Shown here: piece after piece, positions 18,796 through 28,840 of the stretch
Position numbering within the stretch: the first letter of the stretch is position 1
Layout of the letters: every line of letters begins with the position of its first letter
From: Margaritifera margaritifera
Lineage: Eukaryota > Mollusca > Bivalvia > Unionida > Margaritiferidae
NCBI GenBank assembly: GCA_029931535.1
Contig: JAQPZY010001548.1
Coordinates: 1,924,001-1,988,000, forward strand
Direction: 5' to 3'
Length of the DNA stretch: 64,000 nt
The notes under the pieces: model-generated
The model's database searches: none
Told to the model about the DNA's origin: nothing
What the model saw: the letters and a program-made list of their open reading frames with translations, nothing else
Program-made: the position numbers and the translations under genes

Positions 18796-21700
18796 ATGAA
18801 AAGATCACGCACGTTCAATGAGAAAACAGAAGAAACGAAGAGACAACGACGACGGCGACTTTTCGTGCCGCCTCAAACACCGCTAGCTGAAGTGCTAGCC
18901 CAAGTCCATGCCAGCGATTTCGAAGAGGAGATGAGTGAACCTGAAACAACACCTTCCTCAAGACCAAGAGAATCCAGACCCCCTAACAAAGAAAGTCGTT
19001 CCGTAGCTCCCGAAAATTACATTCGAGAGACTCAAAAAATGACCTATTGAAAATTTAGAACCACGGCTTACACTTACACGGTCCACTTTAAAGACTTCAG
19101 GTCTAAAGTACCTCCCGAAAAGGCCGCAGCTTCATTATCGATTTGTGGTATTCTTTGTTAGAGACATTGAAACGACAATGCGGAGCCAAAGAGGACGATC
19201 GGTTGAGACTTTCTATCCATCACGACAGTTTGAAGTCTCCTGTCTGGATCGAGTCCAGCACCCCGGCAGAATTAACACCGTCTAAAGTCATGCATAAAAT
19301 TGAACACGTTCAACAATCCAACGAAGAGTTTACCATCACCGATGGAAAAGCCACACTTCACATGACCCACGTGTCACCTCCTCGAGGTAGCCGACGAAGC
19401 AGGAAAGTGTTACTGGTGGACGACCTTCGCAGTACCAAACGCTGTGTCGTCCAAATCGACAATTCTCAAGACCGGATGTGCTTAGCCCGTGCCATCGTGG
19501 TGGGGCGAACGTATGCCGACTAGAACGAGACCGCAGAATGGAAAAGAGCATGGGAGAGCATTCGACAATCGGACAGAGCCAAACAACGAAAAGAAGCAGA
19601 ACTCCTGTTACAACAAGCAGGCATAGCAAAAGAGACCGTGTGTGGCATTTCTCAAATGCAACAACTTCAAGACGTTTGGCTCCTCGGTACACCTTGAAAG
19701 TACACTCTCAAGAAGTTCGCGGAGCTCTGCTGTTTCGAGGACCCGATTTCCCGGAGGGAAAATACATTCACGTGTATTATCATCAAGAACATTTCGATGC
19801 CATCACGAGTATCACAGGATTTCTTGGATACTCTTACTACTGCGAGAAATGTGACCATGGATTTAACAGTCGGAAGCAACACATCATTGCGGAGAGAGAT
19901 GTCGGGGCTGTTATCTTCCACACCATGCGTACCTGAAAATCACGTGCATTGCTCGACGTGTCAACGGACCTATGTCAGTCCCTTTTGTTACGAACAACAT
20001 CGCAGGACACAAGTTCACCAGCAGAAAAGTGCTTGTGATTTATTGAAATTGTGCTCCAAGTGTGGACAGTTGATTCGAACCAATAACTCCAAGGCACACG
20101 TTTGTGCTGGAAAGAAAAGATGTCGCATTTGTGACCAAATCGTAGACTTTGAACATCAATGTCACATGCAAAAATACGACAATACACTGGAGAAAGAATT
20201 AAAGGGTGATCAGAACAAGAACAAGACCAAAATGGATTTAATCTTTTTTTTACTTTGAATGCATGCAAGAAACGGGCATTCACATCCCTAATTTCTGCGT
20301 CGATCATCTGAACTCATTGTAGTAGGATTCCAGGAGGACGTGAAAAAATCTTTCGTGGCCCAAACACTCTGGTCGATTTTGCCCAATGGATCTTAGATCC
20401 TACCGATGACACTTGGAGCGAAGAGGACATTCAACGTTATGGGGACTGTCATCGCTATGCTTCCGTTATGGCTCACAATTTCTCGGGATACGATGGACAG
20501 TTTCTTCTGAAATATTATTCAGAACAAGATACCGAATGACCCAAATTCACCATGAACGGAGCAAAACTCATCTACATGAAAGTGGGACAAGTACAATTCA
20601 AAGATTCCATGAGTTATTTAGCCATGCCTTTGAGTCGAATGCCAAAAACATTTGGAATGACAGAAATGGCCAAAGGGTATTTTCCTCACTTTTTCAATAC
20701 CGAAGTCAATCAACGCGTAGTGCTGCCGCATTTGCCTGACGTTCACTATTACGACCCCAACGGAATACAAACCGAACACTGAAAAGCCTTTCACGCTTGG
20801 TACCACACTCACGCTTCAGACCCGTTTGACTTTCAAGAAGAAATGCTGAAGTATTGTCGATCCGATGTGAACATTTTACGCCGTTGCTGTGGAAAGTTTA
20901 GACAATTATTTCTGGATCACGAAGTCGATCCTTTGAAGGAAGCGTGTACCCTACCCAAAGCCTGTGCATTAGTGTACACAACAAAGTTCATGCCTGAGAA
21001 CACATTAGCCAAAATAGACCCTAACACTCATCTCTCTGCCAGCCGTCAATACTCTGCCAAAGCATTGCGTTGGTTGCATACTTGTGCGAAAAGGAAGACA
21101 AATGGATACAACATGCCAGAAACGGAGGGGGAGAAAAGAAAATGGGAAGTCTTTCTTTGGATGGCTGGGATTTAGAAAACCCTCAGATGGTGTACGAATT
21201 TCAGGGATGCTTGTTTCACGGATGCCCTAATTGTTTTCCTCAACGGCACCTGAAAAGTCCTTTTTCAGACTGCACCATGGAAGAGTTGTACGAACACACC
21301 TACCGACGACGACTGTAGTTAGAAAGTCAAGGATACCATGTAGTAGAAATTTGGGAGCACGACTATGATCGACGTTTTAAAACCGATCCAGAATTTAGAC
21401 GCATTGCCGAGAGTTACGACGTGGTCGACATCGAACCTTTGGACCCACGCCACAGTTTGTTTGGAGGACGAACCAATGCTACTCGCTTGCTGTATGACGT
21501 AGACGAATCTCGAGGAGAAGAAATCAAATACATCGACGTGTGTTCGTTGTATCCTTGGGTGTGTAAATAATACAAGCGATTCCCTACTGGACACCCTGAA
21601 ATCCTGACAGAACACATCGACGTGGAAAACATTCGTCAATACGAAGGATTGATCAAATGCAAAGTCTTACCCCCGACCCACTTGTACCATCTGTCTTACC

Positions 21701-22857
21701 CCATCAATGCCAAGGAAAACTGATGCTTCCTTTATGCCGTACTTGTGCTGAAACATGCAATCAAGACCACCCTTGTCACCACACGGAGGAAGAACGCGCT
21801 TTGACAGGATCGTGGGTCAGCGCCGAATTGTTTCGGGCTCTGGATCGGAGATACCGCCTGTTGAAAGAGTACGAAATTTGGCACTTTCCTACCGTAGCAC
21901 AATACCAAAAGGACGACGCCTCGAATCCAGGCATTTTCTCGAGCTACGTCAACGAATTTCTCAAACTGAAACAAGAAGCCAGCGTCTATCCCTCTTGGTG
22001 TCGGACGCCAGAAGACCTAGTCCAATTCAAAGAACAGTACCGCGCCGTAGAAGGCATCACTTTGGAAGACGTAGAAAAGAACAAAGGAAGAAGATCGTTC
22101 GCCAAAGTCATGCTCAATTGCTTGTGGGGAAAAATGGCACAACGTACGATCTTACCCAAGCCGGAATACTTGGCAGATCCCAGTCGCTACTTTCAACTGG
22201 TAGACGACAAAGGAAGATTTGATCCTAATCAATTACGAAGAAGAACAAAAGTTTGTACACCCCGACGGCTTTAGCAATGTGGTCATTGCAGCCCACGTGA
22301 CAGCCAATGCTCGCTTGAAATTGTACGACGAGGCTTTAGATGTGTTGGGCGATCGAGTCCTGTACTTTGATACCGACAGTTGTATGTACATCCATCGCCC
22401 TGGTTGCCCACACCCCACCATCGAAGGAGATCGTTTAGGAGCATGGACGGACGAGCACCCCCAAGAAACGATCCTCAGTTTTGCCAGCGGTGGCCCTAAA
22501 AATTACGGCTACCAATACAGAGACCGACAAGGCCAACTCCACACCAAATGCAAAGTCAAATGATTGACACTGAACTATCGAGCCAGCCAAGTGGTGAACT
22601 TTGATGTCTTGAAAAATGCTTTGCAGCCTGGACAAGCTCAAGACTTTCGAGTGAAAACTTTATAGCCTTACAAAATCGTACGATTAATAAACCACCAAAT
22701 CGTCAGTCGTTCTTTAGAAAACGTTTACAAAAATGTGTACCAGAAACGAGTGCGACTTCCAGACCACACCACTTTGCCGTACGGACACGCTTACTTGGAA
22801 CATGCCAGATGGTCTCCGCGCTGTCAGTGCCAGACTTTGGTTGGTCTCAAGAAGTAA
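18796..22857 (+). pseudogene. PolB: Polinton DNA polymerase B (protein-primed type), broken by stops and frameshifts
   Basis: About 1,350 codons. An N-terminal basic region starts at ATG 18796. It is followed by an NSQDRMCLARA block (19460-19490), a YYCEKC/CPxC-type zinc-binding region (19830-20165), Exo I at 20245-20260, Exo II AHNFSGYDGQF (20470-20503), a FQGCLFHGCP block (21200-21230), FGGRTNA (21460-21480), palm motif A DVCSLYP (21536-21556), motif B KVMLNCLWGK (22104-22133) and motif C YFDTDS (22363-22380), then GGPKNYGY (22490-22513). The three palm motifs are intact. At Exo I the frame slips in a run of eight T, and the residue in place of the catalytic Asp reads Tyr. In-frame stops include TGA at 19048, 20538, 20780 and 22561, TAG at 21316 and 22663, and TAA at 21568. 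At least four frameshifts are needed. The enzyme replicates the element from protein-primed ends. Confidence 0.95.
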
Positions 22858-22858
22858 C

Positions 22859-23335
22859 ATGTCGGATACTTTAGAAGAGCACATTCGTTGTTTGCCACCG
22901 GAGCTGCGAGAACGCGTTTACAGAGAGTTGGTTCAGATTCAAGTGAAACGCAAAGAACAATTGCATCCTTTACGACACAGGCGTTTTAACCAGTGGTACC
23001 TGAATGCTATAAAAGTACCGATTAGTTTAAAAGTATTCAAATGGTCAGATATTCATGAAGGACTAGATGGCATCTTTAAGAGTTTGGATGCCACCACCTA
23101 CAATGTGACACTGTTACACAGAATTCAATGGAACGAAGTTGAGGAAAAAGTGACAAACTTAGAGGAATACAAAAAACTTTTAAAAGAAGTGTCACCTCAA
23201 GACGAAACGCCTTCATTCCGTATGAGGTGTAGAAAGGTCATAACTGAATGTCTTGGATATTCTTTACCAATCGATTCCATTTGGCAAGTGTGTGATTATT
23301 TCGTCAGAAAAAAAGACGTGCCTGCGAATGACTAG
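22859..23335 (+). CDS. F-box-like protein, copy 1
   Basis: 158 codons, starting one base after the polymerase stop codon. Residues 10-25 read CLPPELRERVYRELVQI, which matches the opening LPxELxxxIY pattern of F-box domains. The rest (HRRFNQWYL, then HRIQWNEVEEKV) is not recognised. The frame is intact. If it is an F-box it would recruit an SCF ubiquitin ligase, a strategy known from several large DNA viruses; here it is an inference from about 15 residues. Its stop overlaps the start of a second, truncated copy (ATGACTAG). A TATAAAAG at 23008 lies inside it. Confidence 0.6.
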   Translation: MSDTLEEHIRCLPPELRERVYRELVQIQVKRKEQLHPLRHRRFNQWYLNAIKVPISLKVFKWSDIHEGLDGIFKSLDATTYNVTLLHRIQWNEVEEKVTNLEEYKKLLKEVSPQDETPSFRMRCRKVITECLGYSLPIDSIWQVCDYFVRKKDVPAND

Positions 23336-23705
23336 CTTAGAAGAACACATACAGAATCTGCCTTTGGAGCTGCGAGAACGCATTTACAGAGAGTTTGTCA
23401 AGATACAAGTGAAACGCAAACTCAGAGTCATTCCTACATTTTTTAAACTATTATTTCCACAGTATAAGAAGACTGATTCTTGGAAGAAACTATCGCAGGT
23501 GCCTTAGAGTAGACTATCACAAAAGATACAAACCTTGGGAACCTGGATATAAAAGGTGACCATGCCACAACCGTTGTCTTCACTTGTAGAACGAATTCCG
23601 TGGAAGGAAGTCAACGATAGTGTTCAGACCTTAGAGGATTACAGACGCCTGATAAATGAACTATTTCCATTGAATTTTGGACGCTGTGTAGTGTGTGTGT
23701 GTTAG
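23328..23705 (+). pseudogene. F-box-like protein, copy 2, broken
   Basis: Starts at ATG 23328, overlapping the stop of copy 1 by eight bases. It opens SLEEHIQNLPLELRERIYRE, nearly the same as copy 1, is open to 23507, then hits TAG and TAA (about 23548) in the same frame, after which an ERIPWKEVNDSVQTLEDY stretch matches the HRIQWNEVEEKVTNLEEY part of copy 1. So it is a tandem duplicate with a large internal loss and two nonsense codons. A TATAAAAGG box at 23548-23556 sits between the two halves. Confidence 0.65.
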
Positions 23706-23740
23706 TGACTACTTTTCTTGGATTTCTTTTCCCTAGAAAT

Positions 23741-23820
23741 TCGTTGTGGATTATTTTGGAGGAACAGTGCTCGTTGTGGGCTATTTTGGAGGACCAGTAT
23801 TCGTTGTGGACTATTTTGAT
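23741..23820 (+). repeat. Tandem repeat, about 30-bp unit, three copies
   Basis: Unit TTCGTTGTGGACTATTTTGG plus GGACCAGTA-like end. In one frame it encodes a repeated SLWxILEEQ motif upstream of the next gene. Confidence 0.85.
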
Positions 23821-24106
23821 GAACGATACATGCAACAAAAAACATGACCATTCACGCTTTATCGGCGCACGATGGACAAATTGTGCTAAAGTGCTGAGAA
23901 TCGTGATGAACACCAGTTATGTACCTCCGTGTGAAGACATTTGTCAAACTTTATCTACACTTCATACGTTTCAAGCAGTCTGCATCGCTAGTTGGTTACA
24001 CCAACAACTTTACGATTGGAAAGATGTAGTTGACTGGAAAAGTGTTGGTTTCGTTGCTTGGCTACAAGAAGTGGCACACTATGCCAAGGACCTTGCGTGT
24101 CACTAA
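23819..24106 (+). CDS. Hypothetical Polinton protein (Trp/Asp-rich, soluble)
   Basis: 95 codons from ATG 23819, or 66 from ATG 23906 (MNTSYVPPCEDICQ); the second is favoured because the first part runs out of the 30-bp repeats. It contains ASWLHQQLYDWKDVVDW and GFVAWLQEVAHYAKDL, two Trp-containing amphipathic helices. No family recognised. The layout (about 65 residues, WLxxxxxDWxxVV) is somewhat like small adenoviral or herpesviral apoptosis-regulator helices, but this is too weak to name. It overlaps the next gene by 26 bases. Confidence 0.45.
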   Translation: MNDTCNKKHDHSRFIGARWTNCAKVLRIVMNTSYVPPCEDICQTLSTLHTFQAVCIASWLHQQLYDWKDVVDWKSVGFVAWLQEVAHYAKDLACH

Positions 24107-24398
24107 TTCTCCAAGACAAAAAGTGAACTTGGAACCAAAGTTAAAAATGACACTTGAGCCTCAAGAAGAAGACAACACCGTCGTACCAATAGAAACACCT
24201 GAGGAACAAAGAACCTTTCCGCCAGAGACATTCTATTCCACAACAGAGACAATGAATCGTGCACGTCCATTTCGTGGGACATACATCCATCGAGACTATT
24301 GTTGTACATTGATTTGTTTATACACAACTTTCATTCTTTTAGTGTGCCTTATTGTTGTACCTAACGATCTTTCCTGTATGTGTTTTCGTGCTTTATGA
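24081..24398 (+). CDS. Small single-pass membrane protein
   Basis: 105 codons from ATG 24081 (alternative ATG 24147). An acidic, Pro/Thr-rich N-terminal part is followed by a hydrophobic C-terminal segment, CCTLICLYTTFILLVCLIVV, and a short Cys-containing tail. The frame is intact. It overlaps the preceding gene in another frame, typical of compact viral genomes. Function unknown; a virion or host-membrane protein is conceivable. Confidence 0.5.
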   Translation: MPRTLRVTNSPRQKVNLEPKLKMTLEPQEEDNTVVPIETPEEQRTFPPETFYSTTETMNRARPFRGTYIHRDYCCTLICLYTTFILLVCLIVVPNDLSCMCFRAL

Positions 24399-24498
24399 CC
24401 TGTAAATATGTTTTTGTTGTTTTTTAAAACATTAAACGTGTATGAAACGATAAAATGTCTTGTGTCTTTCGTGTTCTTCTCAAATTTCTCCCTACCTC

Positions 24499-25193
24499 AT
24501 GGCTGCATCTTCCTCCTCCTCTACCTCCTCTGCCTCTTCTTCTGTGGTCAAAGTGATTGACGAAAAGTTAGATCGTCAAAGTTGGGAAGCTTTGTATCTG
24601 CGCCATCCATTTAACATGTTGATTGCTGGACCGAGTGGTTCAGGCAAAACCGAATTTGTCAAACGTTTGATCGAACACAAATCTCATTTGTTTGATCGTC
24701 CTCCTCAACGTATCGTTTGGTGTTACAAAGAGTGGCAATCGTTTTACACTTTACTTCGTGAAAGTCAAGGAGAAGCCATTTCGTTTGTTGAAGGCATTCC
24801 TCGCGAAGACGATGGGATCGTGTCTGACTTGACTCAAACACATCTGGTCATCTTCGATGACATGTTAGGAGAAGACGAAGAAGAAATTAAACTTTGGTTT
24901 ACACGAAAAGGACATCATCGTAATGCCAGTATCATTTACATTACTCAAAATTTATTTCGACAAAGTAAAGCCCATCGTACCATCAGTCTCAATGCTCATT
25001 ACGTGGTGTTGTTTAAAAGAACCAGATACAAATACAATTGCAAGTGTTAGCCAAACAGTTAGGCACTCCTTGGCTGAATTATGCGTACGACGATGCCACT
25101 CAAACATCTCATGCGTATTTACTCGTCGATTTAAAACCCACCACTCCCGATTATTTGAGATTTCGTACCCAATTGTTTCACCATTGGTGTTAA
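24499..25193 (+). pseudogene. ATP: Polinton genome-packaging ATPase (FtsK/HerA superfamily), one frameshift
   Basis: Start at ATG 24499, followed by a Ser-rich leader. Walker A GPSGSGKT at 24628-24651, Walker B LVIFDDML at 24847-24870, and sensor-like IIYITQNLF at 24934-24960. The frame ends early at 25050; the normal C-terminus (LGTPWLNYAYDDATQ onwards to TAA at 25191-25193) is in another frame, so one indel lies near 25015-25030. The enzyme pumps the DNA into the capsid. A TTTTTAAAAC sequence about 75 bases upstream may serve as its TATA box. Apart from the break the gene is well preserved. Confidence 0.93.
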
Positions 25194-25250
25194 GAAGGAG
25201 GTCCTGTCATTTACACGTCCCCTTCGGCCACTCTCTGAAAGAAAAAAAGC

Positions 25251-25258
25251 TATAAAAA
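25251..25258 (+). promoter_or_regulatory. TATA box (TATAAAAA)
   Basis: 44 bases upstream of the ATG at 25295. Confidence 0.7.
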
Positions 25259-25294
25259 CATCCACCGCGTCATTTCTTTCTCACAGTTTACAAG

Positions 25295-26148
25295 ATGACT
25301 TCCTTTCAATCTCATCCTCTTGCCAAATTGATTCGTGCCTTGTATGGCACCAGTCGCGAAAAAAATGCACAAGTCCGAGCCCATTTGTTAGAAATTAGTC
25401 TCAAAGAAGTGTTACGATGGTTTACTTTGACATCACGTCATTTACTTCAAGGCATCATTCACATCCCTCATCAAACCAAACGTTTTTTTGAAAAACATAA
25501 AGTGGCGTTGTCACAACTGGCAGATCCCAGAATCGATCCACGCACTAAAAAACAAATCATTTTGACCCCTGGTGGTAGTGGTTCTTTAGGAGGTGTCATG
25601 ATTCGCTCTCTTTTTAAATGGGCTCCTAATGCCCAAGCCAAAATCAAAAAGAAAAACCCTAAGAAGAAGAAAAGCCCTAAGAAGAAGAAAATCTCTTCGA
25701 AGAAAAAACCAACAACAACATATGATGCTGCCCGAAAGAGCGTTACTACTGCTAGGACGCGCACGTATTCCCGAAAGCCACGAGAGGCAGTGACGGTGCC
25801 TCCTTCTACTCCGTCCACTTCTTCTTCTTCAGCCTTCGTGATGATGCCTGCCAAACCTGATTTAAGACAAGTGTTTCCTAATTTGATGCAAAAATGGAAA
25901 CCCATTTCGAAAGTCACTTCTCCAGGGGCTTCAACTTCGGCTGCTCTGGTCACTGCGGCTGCCGCTAAAAAAGTGGCCTCACCTTAAACCAAAGTCTAAG
26001 ACAGAACCGGCGTGTTACAAAGTTTACTGGATTTATCCAAACAAGAACTGACAAGATTTAGTAAGTTGAAAACACCTCAACGTCGAGTGATGCCTGTCAT
26101 GAAGTTGGTACGCCGTGCTGACCATCAGTGGAGACATGTTCCGGTATA
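25295..26148 (+). pseudogene. Polinton structural-type protein, Lys-rich, with GG motif; C-terminus behind two stops
   Basis: 230 open codons to TAA 25985, then one more TAA and a further 45 open codons in the same frame ending at 26148. The N-terminal third reads LLQGIIHIP, then KKQIILTPGGSGSLGGVM, which parallels the NVLKGTVPL...KKMLVQRGGFL pattern of the gene at 26207, so the two look like ancient paralogues. The middle is a Lys-rich linker (KKKNPKKKKSPKKKKIS) fitting DNA condensation, followed by a Ser/Thr/Pro-rich part. Its function is unknown; a core or minor virion protein is likely from position and charge. Confidence 0.7.
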
Positions 26149-26154
26149 AAAAAG
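26145..26154 (+). promoter_or_regulatory. TATA box (TATAAAAAAG)
   Basis: Overlaps the end of the preceding gene and lies 53 bases before the ATG at 26207. Confidence 0.65.
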
Positions 26155-26206
26155 AAGTGTGACCCCCGAGGGATCTCAGTTCTATTGTTTGCTCCTGACA
26201 CCCAAG

Positions 26207-26635
26207 ATGACCCCCAAAAGTGTACACCACCAACAAAAGCCAAGTCGTCCCAAGAAAGGCAAAACCAAAAAAGGACTTCCACCTCGTCTGGCCAAACATT
26301 GCGATGTGTTGTCCGTCCTGACTAAATCCAATCCTCCCATGCGAAAACAACTCATTCAAACACCCCCCTAAGAAATCATCGATACCATGTGCGAATGTTG
26401 TTTGAATGTGTTAAAAGGAACGGTACCTTTGTCCAAGATACAGAAACAAAAATTAGGAAAACATCGGAACGTTCTTCGCCAAATGGTCAAAAAGAAAATA
26501 CCTCTCAGTCAAAAGAAAAAAATGTTGGTGCAACGAGGAGGATTTTTATCCATGCTGATAGGACCGTTGTGAAAAATACCGGCTCCTTTGCTAGGAACGA
26601 TTGATGGGCCTCTTTTAGGAAGAGTCATGCGATAA
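26207..26635 (+). pseudogene. Conserved small Polinton protein (CLNVLKGTVPL / QRGGFL family)
   Basis: 142 codons with two in-frame stops (TAA 26369-26371, TGA 26570-26572). It contains ECCLNVLKGTVPLSK, a basic QKQKLGKHRN segment, then LVQRGGFLSMLIGPL, and ends in a Gly/Leu-rich tail. This order (NVLKG, basic linker, QxGGF, hydrophobic C-terminus) is very common in Polintons next to the capsid genes, and its exact role is unknown. It begins with a basic Lys/Pro-rich N-terminus. Confidence 0.8.
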
Positions 26636-26639
26636 AGAC

Positions 26640-27318
26640 GAGAAGAAAAAAGAAGATAAAAAAGGACACCCTTCTCTGGAAAGACAACACACTTGTACCT
26701 TTGGATCTTATAGAAGGACGAAAACTGACTTTAGTTGTTTACCAACGATGGATGGAACTCCATCGTTGGTACTAACAACGGATACCTCATTTACCTCCCA
26801 ATCAGAATCTCAACGAGATGTCCCAGTTACAACAAGAATTACAATCGCTCATGGATCGAAGTGATTTGTCAGACGCAGAAAAATCGCAACGGTACGGCCA
26901 ATTCTTGCAACGTCTTCAACTCTTTCACCAGAAAGCTTTAGACAAAACAGCTAAACCCACTTTGAGTGATTTCAAAGCCATGATGAAAAGCGAACCTAAA
27001 ACCACCACCAAGACAGCAGACACCACGGGGATGACAGAAGAAGACGACACACGAGAAGTGTTTCAAACTCCGTCTGCTCCCACCCTCCCTACCACTTCCT
27101 TGTTGACACCCTCTCCTACGCCTCAACGAGAAATGAAAGCTTGGGTTAAAAAGATGATGTCCACTCCTTTTTCAGCAGAAGAAAAAAAGAAAGAAGGGAA
27201 GACAGAAGTGAAAAAAGACGTGAAGAAAAAAAAACCCCACCATCCCTTCAAAACCGACTCCTGTGGCTCGTCGAACGCGTCAAGCCGCTTCGTCCAAACC
27301 CCAAGACTCCAAAAGTAG
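26640..27318 (+). pseudogene. Polinton capsid-region protein (helical, charged), N-terminus uncertain
   Basis: The clean open frame starts at ATG 26818 and gives 166 residues. Upstream in the same frame an in-frame TAA (26773-26775) separates a plausible N-terminal part (LVVYQRWMELHRWY), so the original gene may have started near 26680. The visible part begins LQQELQSLMDRSDLSDAEK, a coiled-coil or helical segment, then Thr/Pro-rich and Lys-rich (KKEGKTEVKKDVKKKK) stretches. Its place between the QRGGFL protein and the integrase fits a conserved but uncharacterised Polinton protein. Confidence 0.6.
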
Positions 27319-27358
27319 TAGCATCGAACAGCGGGTGACTTATTGAGGTCTAAAAAAC

Positions 27359-28424
27359 ATGGAGACACTTTTAGCCAGCATTTACTACAATCCTGCACAC
27401 CCTGCTGGTTACGGAGGAGTTCAAAAATTGTATCGGGCCGCTAAAAGCAAATTGAAAAGTGTACGTTTGCCAGAAGTACGATTACAAGAACAATCGACGT
27501 ACACGTTGCACAAACCCATTCGACGAAAATTTTCCAAAAGTCAAACCAAAGTGGATGGCATCGATCATCAATGGCAAGCAGATTTAGCGGACGTCACTCA
27601 TTTGGCAGCGTACAATAGTAGTTACAAATATTTGTTTTGTGTCATCGACATGTTTTCCTAATCCGCTTGGGTCGTTCCTTTGACTTCAAAAAGTAGTGCT
27701 GAGTTGGTACGCACCTTAAAACTGGTGTTGAAACAAAGTGGTCGTCACCCTTTAAGATGGCAAACATACAAAGGCACCGAATTTTTGAACCAAGCTTTTC
27801 AAAAAGAATTGAAACAAAGGCACATTCATTTTCGTTACCACTGAAGATCCTGAAACCAAAGCCAGTGTCGTGGAACGTTTTCAAAGAACTTTGAAAGAAC
27901 GCATGTGGAATATTTTACACATCAACACACAATCAAGTACATCGATGTGTTACCACGTTTTGTCAAAGCGTACAATAAATCGTACCATCGTAGCATCGGA
28001 TGTCCCCCCGAAGAGGTCACCCCTGAAAACGAAGTGACAGTGTTGGATCGATTGTTTGGTACATCTCAGAATGGACACAAGAAAACCCTGGTGCTCAAGA
28101 CGGGAGATTGGGTTCGCATCGGAAAAACCAAACGCACGTTTGAGAAAGGTTATTTACCCAACTGGACCATGGGATCCTCCCGTTTATAAATTGGAAGACA
28201 TGCACGAAGAAGTGTTAAAAGGAACTTTTTACTTGCCTGAGTTACAACGAGTGACCAAAAAATAAGACGACTTGTACGATATCGAAAGCATTCTCGAACG
28301 AAGAACACGCAAAGTGGGTAAACGTCGAGTAGAAGAAGTCAAAGTGCGTTGTAAAGGATATCCACCTAGTTTTGATTCTTGGATTGCCGCTTCCCAAGTC
28401 GTCGACTATAAAAAGAAGAAGTAA
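27359..28424 (+). pseudogene. INT: Polinton integrase (RVE superfamily) with C-terminal chromodomain, broken
   Basis: ATG 27359, end TAA 28422-28424. An N-terminal region with YYNPAHPAGYGGVQKLYRA is typical of Polinton integrases. Core: first Asp in WQADLADVT (27571-27597). At the second catalytic position, the usual D of the DKGTEF motif, the codon at 27767-27769 is TAC (Tyr). The catalytic Glu in SVVERFQRTLK (27866-27898) is present in another frame. Stops: TAA 27659, TGA 27842, TAA 28263; at least two frameshifts. After the core comes YNKSYHRSIGCPPEEV. From about 28276 (YDIESILERR...CKGYPPSFDSW) a chromodomain follows, which would direct insertion to modified chromatin. A TATA box for the next gene overlaps its 3' end. 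Confidence 0.93.
28407..28415 (+). promoter_or_regulatory. TATA box (TATAAAAAG)
   Basis: 23 bases before the ATG at 28430, inside the last codons of the integrase. Confidence 0.55.
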
Positions 28425-28429
28425 CCAAC

Positions 28430-28840
28430 ATGCCATTCAACACAGCAGCAGCTACCTCTCCTTCGCACAGTTCCTCTCTTCAAGAATTACAAAAACAACC
28501 TTTGTGGGTGTGGTGCGGAGAACGTGTACCTAAAAATCAACTCGTCTTTTTCTGCCAAATCTTTGTGGTGTATTGTGTCATCGGAGCAGCCATTGCCAAT
28601 TTGAGTTTGCAACAAGGTGCCAAACAATTGTGGACCATTTTACTCAGCAGTTGCATCAGTTATCTTCTGCCCAGTCCTTCCTTGAAATATAAGACGGACA
28701 GTAACAACAACAACGGTACAGCCAACGCCGGTCATCATTCTTCCAGTCACAACAATAGCAGCCCTCTTTTGCAACATTTTGAACATCATTCTCCTTTGAC
28801 CACGAGTGACTCCTCGGATTCCAGAACCATGGAACTATGA
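28430..28840 (+). CDS. Polinton two-helix membrane protein
   Basis: 136 codons, intact. After a Ser-rich leader comes VPKNQLVFFCQIFVVYCVIGAAIANL-type sequence (first membrane helix) and QLWTILLSSCISYLLPSPSLK (second helix ending in a Leu-Pro-Ser-Pro-Ser motif). This pair and the final motif are characteristic of a small membrane protein found next to capsid genes in many animal Polintons. The tail is hydrophilic, Asn/His/Ser-rich. It may sit in a virion or host membrane. Its stop overlaps the next start (ATGA). Confidence 0.8.
   Translation: MPFNTAAATSPSHSSSLQELQKQPLWVWCGERVPKNQLVFFCQIFVVYCVIGAAIANLSLQQGAKQLWTILLSSCISYLLPSPSLKYKTDSNNNNGTANAGHHSSSHNNSSPLLQHFEHHSPLTTSDSSDSRTMEL

Noticed and set aside
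18796..22857. Introns explaining the interrupted polymerase frames
   Set aside because: The breaks are single-base shifts and point stops inside conserved blocks, not removable segments with GT/AG ends.
23008..23015. TATAAAAG inside the first F-box-like gene as a promoter
   Set aside because: It is over 300 bases before the next start and lies in conserved coding sequence; probably chance.
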